Positions 8,685 through 17,762 are shown, counted from the stretch's first letter. The stretch: DNA of 64,000 bases from Woeseiaceae bacterium (GCA_030066655.1 JASJBE010000001.1:1-64000); one strand, 5' to 3'. The notes: generated by a model not told the origin, from the letters alone. Made by a program: numbers and translations.

Positions 8685-9431
8685 GTGATCTGGGATGAGT
8701 GCGACGGGCCGGGCCAGGTCCGGCCCATCGCCGGCACGCTGTATAGGCTTGTCGAGAGCCAGGAACAGGTCGCAACGCTTGGCTACGTGGACACGCTCGA
8801 GGAGCAGGCGTTACTCGAGGCCATGCTCGAGGAGGTCAAGCCACCGTACCCCGACGGAACCGGCAAGCTGCACTACCTTTTGAAGACCCCGTTCCGCTAC
8901 CCGCCGCTGAAGTGGGGATCGCGCTTCGGCAGGCGCCATGAACCGAGCCTGTTTTACGCGGGCAAAGCCGTGGAGCCGACGCTCGCGGAAGCCGCCTACT
9001 ACCGCTTCGTGTTCTGGTACTCGATGGCCGGCGAACCCGTTTCGGACCGGATTCGGACCGAGCACACGCTGTTCTCCGCGCGCTACTCAAGCGACACAGG
9101 TATCCGGCTGCAGGCACCGCCGTTCGGCCAGTTTGAGAAGAAGCTCAGACATCCGTCGTCGTACACCGACTGCCAAGCACTGGGCACGGCGATGCGCGAC
9201 GCGGGCATCGAGGCTTTCGAGTACCGCTCGGCCAGGGATCCGGCTGCCGGTATCTGCGTGGCCTTGTTCTTGCCGAGCGGGCTTGTGTCGAAACGCCCTC
9301 TTCGGAGCAACCAATGGCTCTGCGAGCTGGGTGCGTCCGAGGTATCGTTCAAGAAGCTGGGCACGCACACAGTGACCTCGTTTACGGTATCGACGTTTCA
9401 TCATGAAAATCGGCTGCCGCTGCCCGCGTAA
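8685..9431 (+). CDS. RES-domain toxin
   Basis: This 248-residue protein carries a RES domain, named after conserved Arg, Glu and Ser. They are visible in LYRLVES near residue 21, TLAEAAYYR near 105 and EYRSARD near 180. RES toxins of type II modules, such as MbcT, attack NAD+. The start is a GTG four bases after the antitoxin stop. Together with the Xre/MbcA-type partner this is a complete, apparently intact module; no frameshift or stop is seen. Confidence 0.87.
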   Translation: MIWDECDGPGQVRPIAGTLYRLVESQEQVATLGYVDTLEEQALLEAMLEEVKPPYPDGTGKLHYLLKTPFRYPPLKWGSRFGRRHEPSLFYAGKAVEPTLAEAAYYRFVFWYSMAGEPVSDRIRTEHTLFSARYSSDTGIRLQAPPFGQFEKKLRHPSSYTDCQALGTAMRDAGIEAFEYRSARDPAAGICVALFLPSGLVSKRPLRSNQWLCELGASEVSFKKLGTHTVTSFTVSTFHHENRLPLPA

Positions 9432-9484
9432 ATTCGGCTGTTTGACACATTCTGAGCAAATTGGCCGCAATGATGCGGGAAGCC

Positions 9485-9513
9485 TTGTAATACAGGCCCT
9501 ATGCTGGTTAAAT
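9485..9513 (+). promoter_or_regulatory. Candidate promoter for rpmB-rpmG
   Basis: TTGTAA (9485-9490) and TTAAAT (9508-9513) are 17 bp apart and each match the sigma-70 consensus at four of six positions. A GC-rich hairpin, CCCGCC-GCC-GGCGGG (9527-9541), follows in the predicted leader. The separate promoter would be needed because the toxin-antitoxin insertion has split rpmB from radC. The match is moderate. Confidence 0.35.
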
Positions 9514-9572
9514 ATCGCGCTCTTTGCCCGCCGCCGGCGGGTAACTCTATTGAAAATCAGAGACTTAAGAAG

Positions 9573-9809
9573 ATGTCCAAGGTTTGCCAGGTGACCGGGA
9601 AGCGTCCGCAGAGCGGAAATAACGTCTCCCACGCCCACAACAAAACCCGCCGCCGTTTCCTGCCTAACTTGCAGACGAAGCGGTTCTGGCTCGAATCCGA
9701 GAAGCGCTACGTGCGCCTCCGCGTGTCGCACAAGGGCATGCGTATCATCGACAAGCACGGCATCGACAAGGTCGTTGCCGACCTGCGTGAGCAGGGGCAG
9801 CGCGTATAA
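9573..9809 (+). CDS. rpmB: 50S ribosomal protein L28
   Basis: L28 of 78 residues, the usual length, beginning [12 protein letters not shown], the family N-terminus, and containing [13 protein letters not shown]. It binds 23S rRNA in the large subunit. The ATG at 9573 is chosen over the longer track ORF. rpmG follows after 20 bases with an intervening GGAGG, so the two form an operon, as in most gammaproteobacteria. Confidence 0.97.
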   Translation: MSKVCQVTGKRPQSGNNVSHAHNKTRRRFLPNLQTKRFWLESEKRYVRLRVSHKGMRIIDKHGIDKVVADLREQGQRV

Positions 9810-9829
9810 AGCGCCGGAGGAATTAGGCC

Positions 9830-9997
9830 ATGGCTAAGACTAACCGCGAGAAGATCCGACTCGTTTCCAGCGCCGGAACCGGTCATTTCTACACGACGAC
9901 GAAGAACAAGAAGCTTCATCCTGAAAAGATGGAGACGAAGAAGTACGATCCGACGATTCGTAAGCACGTCGCGTACAAGGAAGCGAAGATCAAGTAA
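9830..9997 (+). CDS. rpmG: 50S ribosomal protein L33
   Basis: This 55-residue gene is too short for the supplied ORF track. It reads [23 protein letters not shown] at the start and [10 protein letters not shown] at the end, a typical L33. It lacks the CxxC zinc-ribbon pairs of the zinc-binding form, so it is the zinc-independent type common in Proteobacteria. GGAGG precedes the ATG. A strong intrinsic terminator follows 22 bp after the stop. Confidence 0.96.
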   Translation: MAKTNREKIRLVSSAGTGHFYTTTKNKKLHPEKMETKKYDPTIRKHVAYKEAKIK

Positions 9998-10018
9998 GAC
10001 TCGCTTCGAACGATTCCG

Positions 10019-10048
10019 AAAAAGCCCGCGACGTATGCGGGCTTTTTT
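10019..10048 (+). terminator. Intrinsic terminator after rpmBG
   Basis: GCCCGC (10024-10029) pairs with GCGGGC (10037-10042) around a 7-base loop, followed by six T residues and preceded by five A residues. It closes the rpmB-rpmG transcript 30 bp before mutM. Confidence 0.9.
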
Positions 10049-10077
10049 GTTTGTAGACTGACAAGTAAGCCAAGTGA

Positions 10078-10890
10078 ATGCCCGAGTTACCGGAAGTAGA
10101 AACCAGCCGACGCGGTATTGAGCCCTTCCTTGTCGGCAAGACCGTGACGAACGTCATCGTCCGGGAGCGACGGCTGCGATGGCCGGTTCCGAGAACGCTG
10201 GACAGGGAGCTCCCGGGCCAGCGTATTGAGGCCGTCGAGCGTCGCGCGAAATACATCCTGATCAACACGGACGTTGCCACCGCCATTCTGCACCTCGGCA
10301 TGTCCGGCCATGTCAGCATCATCGATACCGGCACACCGGCCGGTGTTCACGACCACGTCGACATCGAGCTCGATTCGGGCGTGGCGCTTAGGCTTCGGGA
10401 TCCACGACGCTTCGGCTCATTGCACTGGAGCAGGCGACCGTTGCAGCACAAGCTGATCAAACACCTTGGGCCGGAGCCGCTCGGGCCGGAATTCTCCGGC
10501 GACTATCTTTACGAACGGTCGCGCGGTCGAAAGCTCGCGGTGAAGCAGTTCATCATGGATGCCGCTGTCGTGGTTGGCGTCGGCAATATCTACGCCAGCG
10601 AGTCACTGTTCCTCGCCGGCATCCACCCGACGCGCCCGGCCGGCCGAGTATCGCTCGAGCGGTACCGGCTGCTTGCACGAGCCATCGTCAACGTGCTCGA
10701 GCGCGCGATCGACGCCGGCGGCACGACGCTCAGGGATTTCTACGGTGGCGACGGCCAGTCAGGCTATTTCCAGCAGCAGCTCGATGTGTACGGGCGGGCG
10801 GACGAGGACTGCAATCGTTGTGGCGCGCCGATACGCTCCAAGGTCATCGGCCAGCGGAACACGTTTTACTGCATCCAGTGCCAACGCTAG
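10078..10890 (+). CDS. mutM: Formamidopyrimidine-DNA glycosylase
   Basis: A 270-residue Fpg/MutM protein that excises 8-oxoguanine and ring-opened purines and then cuts the abasic site. It starts MPELPEVET with the catalytic proline 2 and glutamate 3. The two-helix region ([11 protein letters not shown]) forms the helix-two-turn-helix, and the C-terminal zinc finger CNRCGAPI...YCIQCQR has its four cysteines. Length and motifs are complete. It follows rpmG, the canonical order, but coaD, normally next, is displaced by two extra genes. Confidence 0.97.
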   Translation: MPELPEVETSRRGIEPFLVGKTVTNVIVRERRLRWPVPRTLDRELPGQRIEAVERRAKYILINTDVATAILHLGMSGHVSIIDTGTPAGVHDHVDIELDSGVALRLRDPRRFGSLHWSRRPLQHKLIKHLGPEPLGPEFSGDYLYERSRGRKLAVKQFIMDAAVVVGVGNIYASESLFLAGIHPTRPAGRVSLERYRLLARAIVNVLERAIDAGGTTLRDFYGGDGQSGYFQQQLDVYGRADEDCNRCGAPIRSKVIGQRNTFYCIQCQR

Positions 10891-10897
10891 CCGGGCA

Positions 10898-11278
10898 CTA
10901 CTCGCTCAGCCACTCGATCGCCTTGTCTCTGTCGCGGAACACGCGGACGAGTTCGGGAGACGACTCTGACCAGACCTGGTAGATCCGGCCCAGGCCGAAC
11001 GGCATGTCGTCGGGAGTGTAAACGGCGGTCTTGAGGGATTCGATGCCGAGACTTGTGAAGTCTTCTTCAATCATCGCTGCGAGGCCGGCGAGTCCTGTCG
11101 CGCTCACTCGAGTCACGTCGGCTTCCGAGATATCGGCGAATTCCGCCTTCACGGGCTGAAGCTCAGGTCGCGTGTACACCTGACGGTAGTATTCGAACAA
11201 CTGGCTGTCATCGACCTCGCCAATGAATCGAGTGACAAAGTACGGCTTGTCCGGTTCTGGAAGGAATTGCAGCGTCAT
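10898..11278 (-). CDS. STAS / SpoIIAA-like protein
   Basis: A 126-residue soluble protein with an alternating strand-helix pattern. FVTRFIGEVDDSQLFEYYR and the C-terminal VWSESSPELVRVFRDRDKAIEWL resemble the SpoIIAA-like (STAS/SEC14-type) family found in environmental bacteria. That family is mostly uncharacterised. The call is from overall pattern, not from a catalytic residue. It is convergent with mutM, only 7 bp away, and forms the first part of the insertion between mutM and coaD. Confidence 0.55.
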   Translation of the reverse strand: MTLQFLPEPDKPYFVTRFIGEVDDSQLFEYYRQVYTRPELQPVKAEFADISEADVTRVSATGLAGLAAMIEEDFTSLGIESLKTAVYTPDDMPFGLGRIYQVWSESSPELVRVFRDRDKAIEWLSE

Positions 11279-11365
11279 CCGCGAACTATACAGGAGCCGA
11301 GAAGCTCAGCGACGCGTTGCGACAATCTGAGATGAATACTGTTGATTGCGCCCTTTCTATCTAAT

Positions 11366-11513
11366 AGGGGTCGAACCGATTTTCTCTTGCTGGGAGTCAA
11401 TTTATAGGGGTCGAACCGATTTTCCCTGTCGAATATTTCGAGACTACCCACAGTCGACGATCTGACATCGATTAATTCGGTTCGACCCCTTTATGCAGAC
11501 CCCTTTATGCATG
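11366..11513. repeat. Left cluster of GGGGTCGAACC repeats with an 86-bp MITE-like unit
   Basis: A lone half-unit, AGGGGTCGAACCGATTTTC, begins at 11366. A complete unit runs from 11405 to 11490: it starts TAGGGGTCGAACCGAT and ends with the near-inverse AATTCGGTTCGACCCCT. A further ACCCCTTTATGC fragment follows at 11499. The complete unit is exactly as long as the one on the other side of the DUF6928 gene and aligns to it throughout. No transposase is nearby, so it would be a non-autonomous element. Confidence 0.75.
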
Positions 11514-11557
11514 CCTTCCCGCTGGCACCCAGTAGTGCGGTTGGGCCAGGAGTCGCT

Positions 11558-12214
11558 TTACCAGAACTTCCAGAAAGGCTGTTTAAGAAGACGTCGTTTG
11601 CGACGGAACCTCATGAGTGGGACGTCCTCAGGTTCGAGCAGATCGGGATCGATGAATCCCTCCAGCTGGTAGCCGAAGAAGTATTTCAGCGCTTCCTCGC
11701 CGAGCTCCAGCGGATGAAACGGCAACGGGTACTCGAAGTCCTCGTCTTCTTCTTCGATAGCATGCGCGCCCGACCAGTAAGGCACCTCGAACGCCATGCG
11801 CTCGCCAATGTCCTCAACGACGCCACTGTCCGGCGCAACGCTCAGAGATCGAACCAGCGAACCGTTTTGCCAGTGGGCGTACGCGAACCAGTCCACGACG
11901 CTGTGCATTGCATGAACGGTCACCAGCCGATTACCCGCGGCTTCGAGGAATCGTTCGGGAATCCTTGACGGATTATCGATACCGAATTCCCTGGCGGCAA
12001 TGACGGTAACGTCAGGGAAACAGCCGATGCATAACTCCTTGTCCGTCGGATTCGTCCAGCATAGATTGCCATCGTCCAGCGGTTCGAGCTCTTCCCCCGG
12101 AAACAGGGCGTGAGCTGTCTCTGTCGTCGCCTGCCGATCTAGTTCGATCGATGCCGTAAACGCATCGCGAGCACTGCCGTTCGACATGACCAGCATCCAG
12201 GTTTTGGCGCCCAC
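11558..12214 (-). CDS. DUF6928-like protein
   Basis: A 218-residue soluble protein beginning MGAKTWMLV. It contains LVTVHAMHSVVDWFAYAHW and YPLPFHPLELGEEAL, a pattern I know from a family common in Actinobacteria (DUF6928, function unknown). A start at GTG 12214 is supported by GGGAGA just upstream. The acidic insert EEEDEDFEYP and a basic C-terminus RFRRKRRLLKQPFW stand out. The gene is bracketed by related 86-bp MITE-like repeats and sits between mutM and coaD, which are usually adjacent, so acquisition by transfer is plausible. The family name is from memory. Confidence 0.65.
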   Translation of the reverse strand: MGAKTWMLVMSNGSARDAFTASIELDRQATTETAHALFPGEELEPLDDGNLCWTNPTDKELCIGCFPDVTVIAAREFGIDNPSRIPERFLEAAGNRLVTVHAMHSVVDWFAYAHWQNGSLVRSLSVAPDSGVVEDIGERMAFEVPYWSGAHAIEEEDEDFEYPLPFHPLELGEEALKYFFGYQLEGFIDPDLLEPEDVPLMRFRRKRRLLKQPFWKFW

Positions 12215-12247
12215 ACGTTCTCCCGTCTACTGTGAGTTGTTCGTAAA

Positions 12248-12442
12248 TAGGGGTCGAAACGATCTTTCTTGTCGAGAATTTCGGAAATGCCCGCTTTGTC
12301 AAATCTGGCGTCGATCAATTCGGTCCGACCCCTTTTTGGATTAATTCGGTTCGACCCCTATTATTGCTAATTCGGTCCGACCCCTTTTTGGATTCTTTTT
12401 GGATTAATTCGGTTCGACACCTATTATTCGGTTCGACCCCTT
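12248..12442. repeat. Right cluster of GGGGTCGAACC repeats with an 86-bp MITE-like unit
   Basis: A full unit runs 12248-12333, starting TAGGGGTCGAAACGAT and ending AATTCGGTCCGACCCCT. It is followed by four partial right ends of the form ATTCGGTYCGACMCCT, finishing near 12360, 12386, 12422 and 12442, separated by runs such as CTTTTTGGATT. The array looks like repeated capture of right ends. With the REP at 12476 it fills the 312-bp gap between the DUF6928 gene and coaD. Confidence 0.75.
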
Positions 12443-12475
12443 TTTGTTTTTGTGGGCCCCTTTTTGGGTTGCCGC

Positions 12476-12500
12476 GATCGCGGCTGGAAGCCGCTCCTAC
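12476..12500. repeat. GTAG-type REP, copy 1
   Basis: GATCGCGGCTGGAAGCCGCTCCTAC; on the minus strand it begins GTAGGAGCGGC and folds into a GCGGCT/AGCCGC hairpin. A GTAG tetranucleotide beside a short hairpin is the layout of REP sequences recognised by REP-associated tyrosine transposases. An identical 25-bp copy occurs at 58238. Confidence 0.75.
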
Positions 12501-12526
12501 GGCGCGGACGGTCCGCTGGGGGGGGT

Positions 12527-13018
12527 TCAGCTCCGCTGCTTCAGTCTTTCCATCAGCCTGTCGTGCACTTCCGGCGACAGGAACTCCGAGATGTCACCAC
12601 CGAGACTGGCGACCTCCCGGACGAGGCTCGACGAGATGAAGTTATAGGTTTCTGTTGGCGTCAGGAACAGGGTCTCGACCTCTTCGGTCAGGCGGCGGTT
12701 CATGTTCGCGAGCTGAAATTCGTACTCGAAGTCGGACACGGCGCGCAGGCCACGGACGATGACCTTGAGGTCGTTCTTACGCGCGTACTCGATCGTCAGT
12801 CCCCGGTACGCAACGACATCGACACGGTCGTATTCCTTGAGCGCTATCTCAGCCAGCTCGACGCGTTCTTCCTGGCTGAACATCGGCGCCTTGCCGCTCG
12901 AGTCGCCGGCAACCGCGACGACGACCCGATCGAAGACCGCCAGTGCACGCCGCACGAGGTCCTCGTGACCTAAAGTGATCGGGTCGAACGTACCCGGATA
13001 CATCGCCTTGACCGCCAT
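12527..13018 (-). CDS. coaD: Phosphopantetheine adenylyltransferase
   Basis: CoaD of 163 residues, the penultimate enzyme of coenzyme A synthesis, joining ATP and 4'-phosphopantetheine. The nucleotidyltransferase motif YPGTFDPITLGHEDL is at the N-terminus, and the ISSSLVRE motif, equivalent to ISSTxVR, is near residue 127. AGGAGGGGG precedes the ATG. With coaBC 5 kb away, two successive parts of the same pathway lie in this block. It follows rsmD on the minus strand with a 27-bp gap. Confidence 0.96.
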   Translation of the reverse strand: MAVKAMYPGTFDPITLGHEDLVRRALAVFDRVVVAVAGDSSGKAPMFSQEERVELAEIALKEYDRVDVVAYRGLTIEYARKNDLKVIVRGLRAVSDFEYEFQLANMNRRLTEEVETLFLTPTETYNFISSSLVREVASLGGDISEFLSPEVHDRLMERLKQRS

Positions 13019-13045
13019 TCCCCCTCCTTAAACGCCGGTGGTCGT

Positions 13046-13615
13046 TCAGACCGTGATCAACGAATAGCGCACGTTGCCGGCCGTCTTGGATCGTGTGACC
13101 TGCCACCCCTCCGGCAGGTCGGGTAAGGACGACTGCCGATCCTGCTCGATGTAGACACTGCCCTCAGGCCGCAGCAACCGTTGCTGTGCGATGAGTCTAC
13201 ACAAATCGTCCGTCAAATCATCAGAGAATGGCGGGTCCAGGAAAACAATGTCGAAACTCGCGGGCTCACAGCGCCGCAGGTACTCGAAGGCGTCGGCCTG
13301 AACGACCTCGGCACTGCCGGCCTCCAGTGTCTGAATGCTGGTTCGAAGCGCCTTCACCGCTTTGCTCGATGACTCAACGAACACCACCTGCGCCGCCTCC
13401 CTCGACAGTGCTTCGAGTCCGAGCGCGCCGGTGCCGGCATAAAGATCCAGGCATCGCGTGCCATACACGCGGGGCCCGATCCAGTTGAACAGCGTCTCCC
13501 TGATTCTCTCGCTGGTTGGACGCAGCCCCTCGACGTCCGGGATCGGCAGCAGGCGACTCCGCCATTTTCCGGCTACAATACGCAACCGCCCGGGCTTTTT
13601 TGCAGCAGGGCCCAT
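13046..13615 (-). CDS. rsmD: 16S rRNA (guanine966-N2)-methyltransferase
   Basis: RsmD methylates G966 of 16S rRNA. The SAM motif LDLYAGTGALGLEAL and the catalytic FLDPPF motif are clear. I choose the ATG at 13615, giving 189 residues starting MGPAAKKPGRLRIVAGKWRS, the normal length. The track ORF adds 46 residues that run into the divergent ftsY leader. It is transcribed divergently from ftsY, an arrangement shared with E. coli. Confidence 0.93.
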   Translation of the reverse strand: MGPAAKKPGRLRIVAGKWRSRLLPIPDVEGLRPTSERIRETLFNWIGPRVYGTRCLDLYAGTGALGLEALSREAAQVVFVESSSKAVKALRTSIQTLEAGSAEVVQADAFEYLRRCEPASFDIVFLDPPFSDDLTDDLCRLIAQQRLLRPEGSVYIEQDRQSSLPDLPEGWQVTRSKTAGNVRYSLITV

Positions 13616-13688
13616 CAGATCAGGATCAATGGAATCATCGCTTGGGATTATTTCACGACCGGCGTTCGTGGAATAGAGAGCTGCCCGA

Positions 13689-14651
13689 ATGAACACTGAG
13701 AGCAAAGACAAGTCCCCCGGGTTCTTCACCCGTCTGCGCGCGCGCCTGAACAAGGGCGACAGCTGGCTGACCTACGATCTGGCCAACCTTGCGCCCGGCG
13801 GCAAGATCGACGAAGACACGCTCGAAGAGCTCGAGACGCTGCTCGTCATGGCGGACGTCGGCATCTCGACGACCGAGCGCATCATCGAAGACTTAAGGAA
13901 GCAGCTTGCCCGAAAAGAACTGAAGGACATCGATGCCCTGAAGGCGGGTCTCGAGCGCGTCCTGACCGGCATCCTGGAACCGGTCGAGCAGCCGCTGTCG
14001 GTAGACCAGACACGCCGGCCCTTCGTCATACTGATGGTGGGCGTCAACGGCGCCGGCAAGACCACGACGATCGGCAAGCTGGCGCGGCGCCTCAAAGACA
14101 GCGGCCTGTCCGTCATGCTCGCAGCCGGCGACACCTTCCGTGCGGCCGCGGTCGAACAGTTGCAGGCCTGGGGAGAGCGCAACGATGTACCGGTCGTCGC
14201 GCAGCCGTCCGGTGCAGACCCGGCAGCCGTGCTCTTCGACGCCTGGCAGGCCGCCAGCGCCCGCGGCATCGATGTCCTGCTGGCGGACACGGCGGGACGA
14301 CTGCAGAACCAGCAGGGGCTCATGGATGAACTGGCGAAAATCAAGCGCGTCCTTGCACGTCACGATGAGTCGGCGCCGCATGAGACCATGCTCGTGCTCG
14401 ATGCGAGCCAGGGGCAGAACGCGCTGACCCAGGCCGAGAAATTTCACGAGGCGCTGGGCCTGACCGGCATCTCGGTCACCAAGCTGGACGGCAGCGCGAA
14501 GGGCGGCATATTGCTGTCGGTTGCCGATCGACTCAAGGTCCCGGTTCGGTTTATCGGCATCGGCGAGGCGGCCGAAGACATGCAGCCATTTGTCGCGAAG
14601 GACTATGCGCGTGCGTTACTGTCCGGAGGAGCTCACTCGGAATCGGCATGA
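13689..14651 (+). CDS. ftsY: Signal recognition particle receptor FtsY
   Basis: A 320-residue SRP GTPase that docks ribosome-nascent chain complexes at the inner membrane. The N domain comes first, then the G domain: [13 protein letters not shown] (about residues 118-130), DTAGR, and [10 protein letters not shown] at the end. The acidic A domain found in enterobacterial FtsY is almost absent, leaving only a short charged N-terminus. It heads the ftsY-ftsE-ftsX unit, with an ATGA overlap to ftsE. Confidence 0.97.
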   Translation: MNTESKDKSPGFFTRLRARLNKGDSWLTYDLANLAPGGKIDEDTLEELETLLVMADVGISTTERIIEDLRKQLARKELKDIDALKAGLERVLTGILEPVEQPLSVDQTRRPFVILMVGVNGAGKTTTIGKLARRLKDSGLSVMLAAGDTFRAAAVEQLQAWGERNDVPVVAQPSGADPAAVLFDAWQAASARGIDVLLADTAGRLQNQQGLMDELAKIKRVLARHDESAPHETMLVLDASQGQNALTQAEKFHEALGLTGISVTKLDGSAKGGILLSVADRLKVPVRFIGIGEAAEDMQPFVAKDYARALLSGGAHSESA

Positions 14652-15355
14652 TCAAGTTTGAGAACGTCACCAAGCGCTTCCCCGGCGGACAGGAAGCGCT
14701 ATCCGGACTGTCGCTCAACGTCGAGCGCGGCGAAATGGCGTTCGTCACCGGCCACTCCGGCGCCGGCAAAAGCACGCTCTTGCGGCTGATCGCGCTGATC
14801 GAACGGCCCACGAGCGGGCAGGTTATCGTCGACAACCAGAACACGCGCCGCGTCCGTCGTCGGAAGATTCCGAAGTACCGTCGCGAAATCGGCATGGTCT
14901 TCCAGGACCACAAGCTGCTGTACGACCGACCGGTTGCCGACAACGTCGCGCTGCCGCTGGTCATCGCCGGCGTCGGACACCGCGAGGTGGGACGACGAGT
15001 CCGCGCCGCACTCGACCAGGTCGGCCTGTTGAAGAAAGAAAAGCAGAGCCCGGAGACGCTGTCAGCAGGCGAACAGCAGCGCGTCGGCATCGCTCGCGCA
15101 ATCGTGACGCGCCCAAAACTGCTGATAGCCGACGAACCGACCGGCAACCTCGATCCGGACCTGTCGCTCGAGGTCATGCGCATCTTCAGACGCTTTAATG
15201 AGGTGGGCGTAACGCTGCTGATCGCCAGTCATGACATCGCACTGATCGACAAGCTCGGTTGCCGTCGCATAGCGCTCGCGGACGGTCGACTCGATGAGGG
15301 CGAAGACGACGGTGAAGGTTCACCGCTGATCGTCGAGGAGGCGCCGTGGCAGTAA
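14648..15355 (+). CDS. ftsE: Cell division ATP-binding protein FtsE
   Basis: ABC ATPase of 235 residues that works with FtsX at the septum to control peptidoglycan hydrolases. Walker A is GHSGAGKST, the signature is LSAGEQQRV and Walker B is LLIADEPTGNLD. The C-terminus is about 15 residues longer than in E. coli FtsE and acidic (DEGEDDGEGS). The start overlaps the ftsY stop and the stop overlaps the ftsX start by 10 bases, so three genes share one transcript. Confidence 0.96.
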   Translation: MIKFENVTKRFPGGQEALSGLSLNVERGEMAFVTGHSGAGKSTLLRLIALIERPTSGQVIVDNQNTRRVRRRKIPKYRREIGMVFQDHKLLYDRPVADNVALPLVIAGVGHREVGRRVRAALDQVGLLKKEKQSPETLSAGEQQRVGIARAIVTRPKLLIADEPTGNLDPDLSLEVMRIFRRFNEVGVTLLIASHDIALIDKLGCRRIALADGRLDEGEDDGEGSPLIVEEAPWQ

Positions 15356-16311
15356 CGAAAAACACGGACGCCGTCCAGCCGGTCCGCTCGTCCGGACCGG
15401 TGACGATCTGGCTGCTGCGGCACGCAAGCTGCTGTGTCGGCGCGCTGGGCAAGATGGCGCGCCAGCCCGTCGCCAGCTTCATGATCATCCTCGTCATCGC
15501 GATCACGCTGGCGCTGCCGGCCGCGCTGCACCTGCTCGTCAAGAATGTGTCCGTCATCAGTGGCGGATGGGAACAGGCGCTGGACTTCTCGGTGTTCCTC
15601 GAGGACGGGCAAACCGCCAGCGAAGCCGAGGGCCTCGCTCGTCTCATCGAGCAAAGAGCCGACGTCGAATCGGTCGAGCTCGTGACGTCCGACCAGGCCC
15701 TGGAGGAGTTCAAAGAGCTGTCCGGGTTCGGCGACGCGCTGGACCAGCTCAGCCGAAACCCGCTGCCCCACACGCTGATCGTCCGCCCGAGCACCGCGAA
15801 CACCAGCCAGTCGATGGTATTGCTCCGGGAGGAGCTTCAGAATCTGCCTGAGACCGCATTGGTACAAATCGATACGGAATGGGTGCAGCGGTTCCATGCC
15901 ATCCTTGCTATCGTCGAACGGTCGATTCTGATCGGCGCGGTGCTGCTGGCGGCTGCCATCATCACGATTATCGGCAACACGATTCGGCTGGATATCCAGA
16001 ACCGGCGTGACGAGATCGAAGTCACCAAGCTGATCGGCGCGAGCAACGGGTTTGTGCGACGACCGTTTCTCTGGAGCGGCTTCTGGTACGGCGCTTTCGG
16101 CGCCCTGCTCGCGATAGGGCTGGTGCAGTACGGGTTTGCGTTGTTGCGGCCCCAGGTGACGCAGCTGGCGAGCCTCTACCAGAGCAACCTCGCGGTGATG
16201 AGCCTCGACATGGCCCAGGCAGGCTCGATCGTCCTTGGCGGCGTGCTCCTGGGACTGCTCGGATCGTGGTTTGCGGCAGCCCGGCACATGCGAGCGATCG
16301 AACCGAGATAG
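15346..16311 (+). CDS. ftsX: Cell division protein FtsX
   Basis: A 321-residue membrane protein with an N-terminal cytoplasmic tail, one membrane segment (about 45-65), a periplasmic domain, and three C-terminal membrane segments in the FtsX/MacB-like fold. The C-terminal part includes IQNRRDEIEVTKLIGAS, the family signature. With FtsE it transmits ATP hydrolysis to periplasmic amidase activators. The GTG start lies inside the ftsE end. Confidence 0.94.
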   Translation: MAVTKNTDAVQPVRSSGPVTIWLLRHASCCVGALGKMARQPVASFMIILVIAITLALPAALHLLVKNVSVISGGWEQALDFSVFLEDGQTASEAEGLARLIEQRADVESVELVTSDQALEEFKELSGFGDALDQLSRNPLPHTLIVRPSTANTSQSMVLLREELQNLPETALVQIDTEWVQRFHAILAIVERSILIGAVLLAAAIITIIGNTIRLDIQNRRDEIEVTKLIGASNGFVRRPFLWSGFWYGAFGALLAIGLVQYGFALLRPQVTQLASLYQSNLAVMSLDMAQAGSIVLGGVLLGLLGSWFAAARHMRAIEPR

Positions 16312-16403
16312 GTTTATTTTACATAACTCCTCTCTCGTATTTTTCTAACTAATTGTTTTCATTGACTAATAACCTTGAGTTTTAAGGGAACTGAAACTCG
16401 TTG

Positions 16404-16430
16404 TTAGCACTCTAAGTACCCGAGTGCTAA
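16404..16430. promoter_or_regulatory. Perfect CIRCE element (HrcA operator) upstream of rpoH
   Basis: TTAGCACTC (16404-16412), nine bases, GAGTGCTAA (16422-16430): both arms and spacing match the CIRCE consensus exactly. CIRCE is the site of the heat-shock repressor HrcA. It lies 29 bp before the rpoH ATG, and its right arm overlaps a possible -10 (TAAAAT, 16428-16433). The site suggests HrcA represses sigma-32 synthesis here. Confidence 0.92.
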
Positions 16431-16459
16431 AATTTGGCTCCAAGTTAGGAGATTTGTAG

Positions 16460-17323
<864 letters not shown>

Positions 17324-17352
17324 CAGCCATCTCTCTCTTAGAGCTTGACCTG

Positions 17353-17381
17353 AAAACCGCGGCGCATGCCGCGGTTTTTTT
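17353..17381. terminator. Terminator between rpoH and the DUF3465 gene
   Basis: AACCGCGGC and GCCGCGGTT form a 9-bp stem with a tetraloop, with A residues on the left and a T run on the right. It terminates rpoH on the plus strand and could also serve the convergent DUF3465 gene, whose stop lies within the T run. Confidence 0.85.
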
Positions 17382-17697
17382 ATTTATAGACGCGGCGGCG
17401 AAAACGAACGTAGCCGCCGTCTTCCTGGCCGGTCGGATCATGGTGCGTCCAGTGCACGAGGCCACCGAGCTCGTTCCACTCGAAGACGCCTCGGAAATAG
17501 ATCCTGTCGCCGATTCCGGCCGGTACGCGCTCCGCAAGATCGAGGTTGTGTGCGACTAGCAGGGTGTTGCCCCCGGGCACCTGTATGACGATTCTCTGAT
17601 GACGCTCGCCTTCGTCGTCATCGCTCAACAGTCGCCGGATAAAGCCGTTACCTTCGATCCAGCGCCCGGAGTCGGACTTCGCGAGACGCATTTCCAT
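17380..17697 (-). CDS. DUF3465 protein
   Basis: A 105-residue protein with RRLLSDDDEGERHQRIVIQV, LLVAHNLDLAERVP and VHWTHHDPTG, the diagnostic blocks of DUF3465. The family is small, probably OB-fold-like, and of unknown function. Many members are exported; this copy has no clear signal peptide, with the conserved domain starting near residue 15. It is convergent with rpoH. Confidence 0.82.
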   Translation of the reverse strand: MEMRLAKSDSGRWIEGNGFIRRLLSDDDEGERHQRIVIQVPGGNTLLVAHNLDLAERVPAGIGDRIYFRGVFEWNELGGLVHWTHHDPTGQEDGGYVRFRRRVYK

Positions 17698-17762
17698 TGA
17701 AGGCCCTCTGTTTTTTCGAGTTGTTTTTGCAGGGCGTCAGCTGCGATGAGTAGATTAGCAGC

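Noticed and set aside
15229-16287. 352-aa minus-strand ORF opposite ftsX
   Set aside because: Antisense shadow of ftsE/ftsX in a high-GC region.
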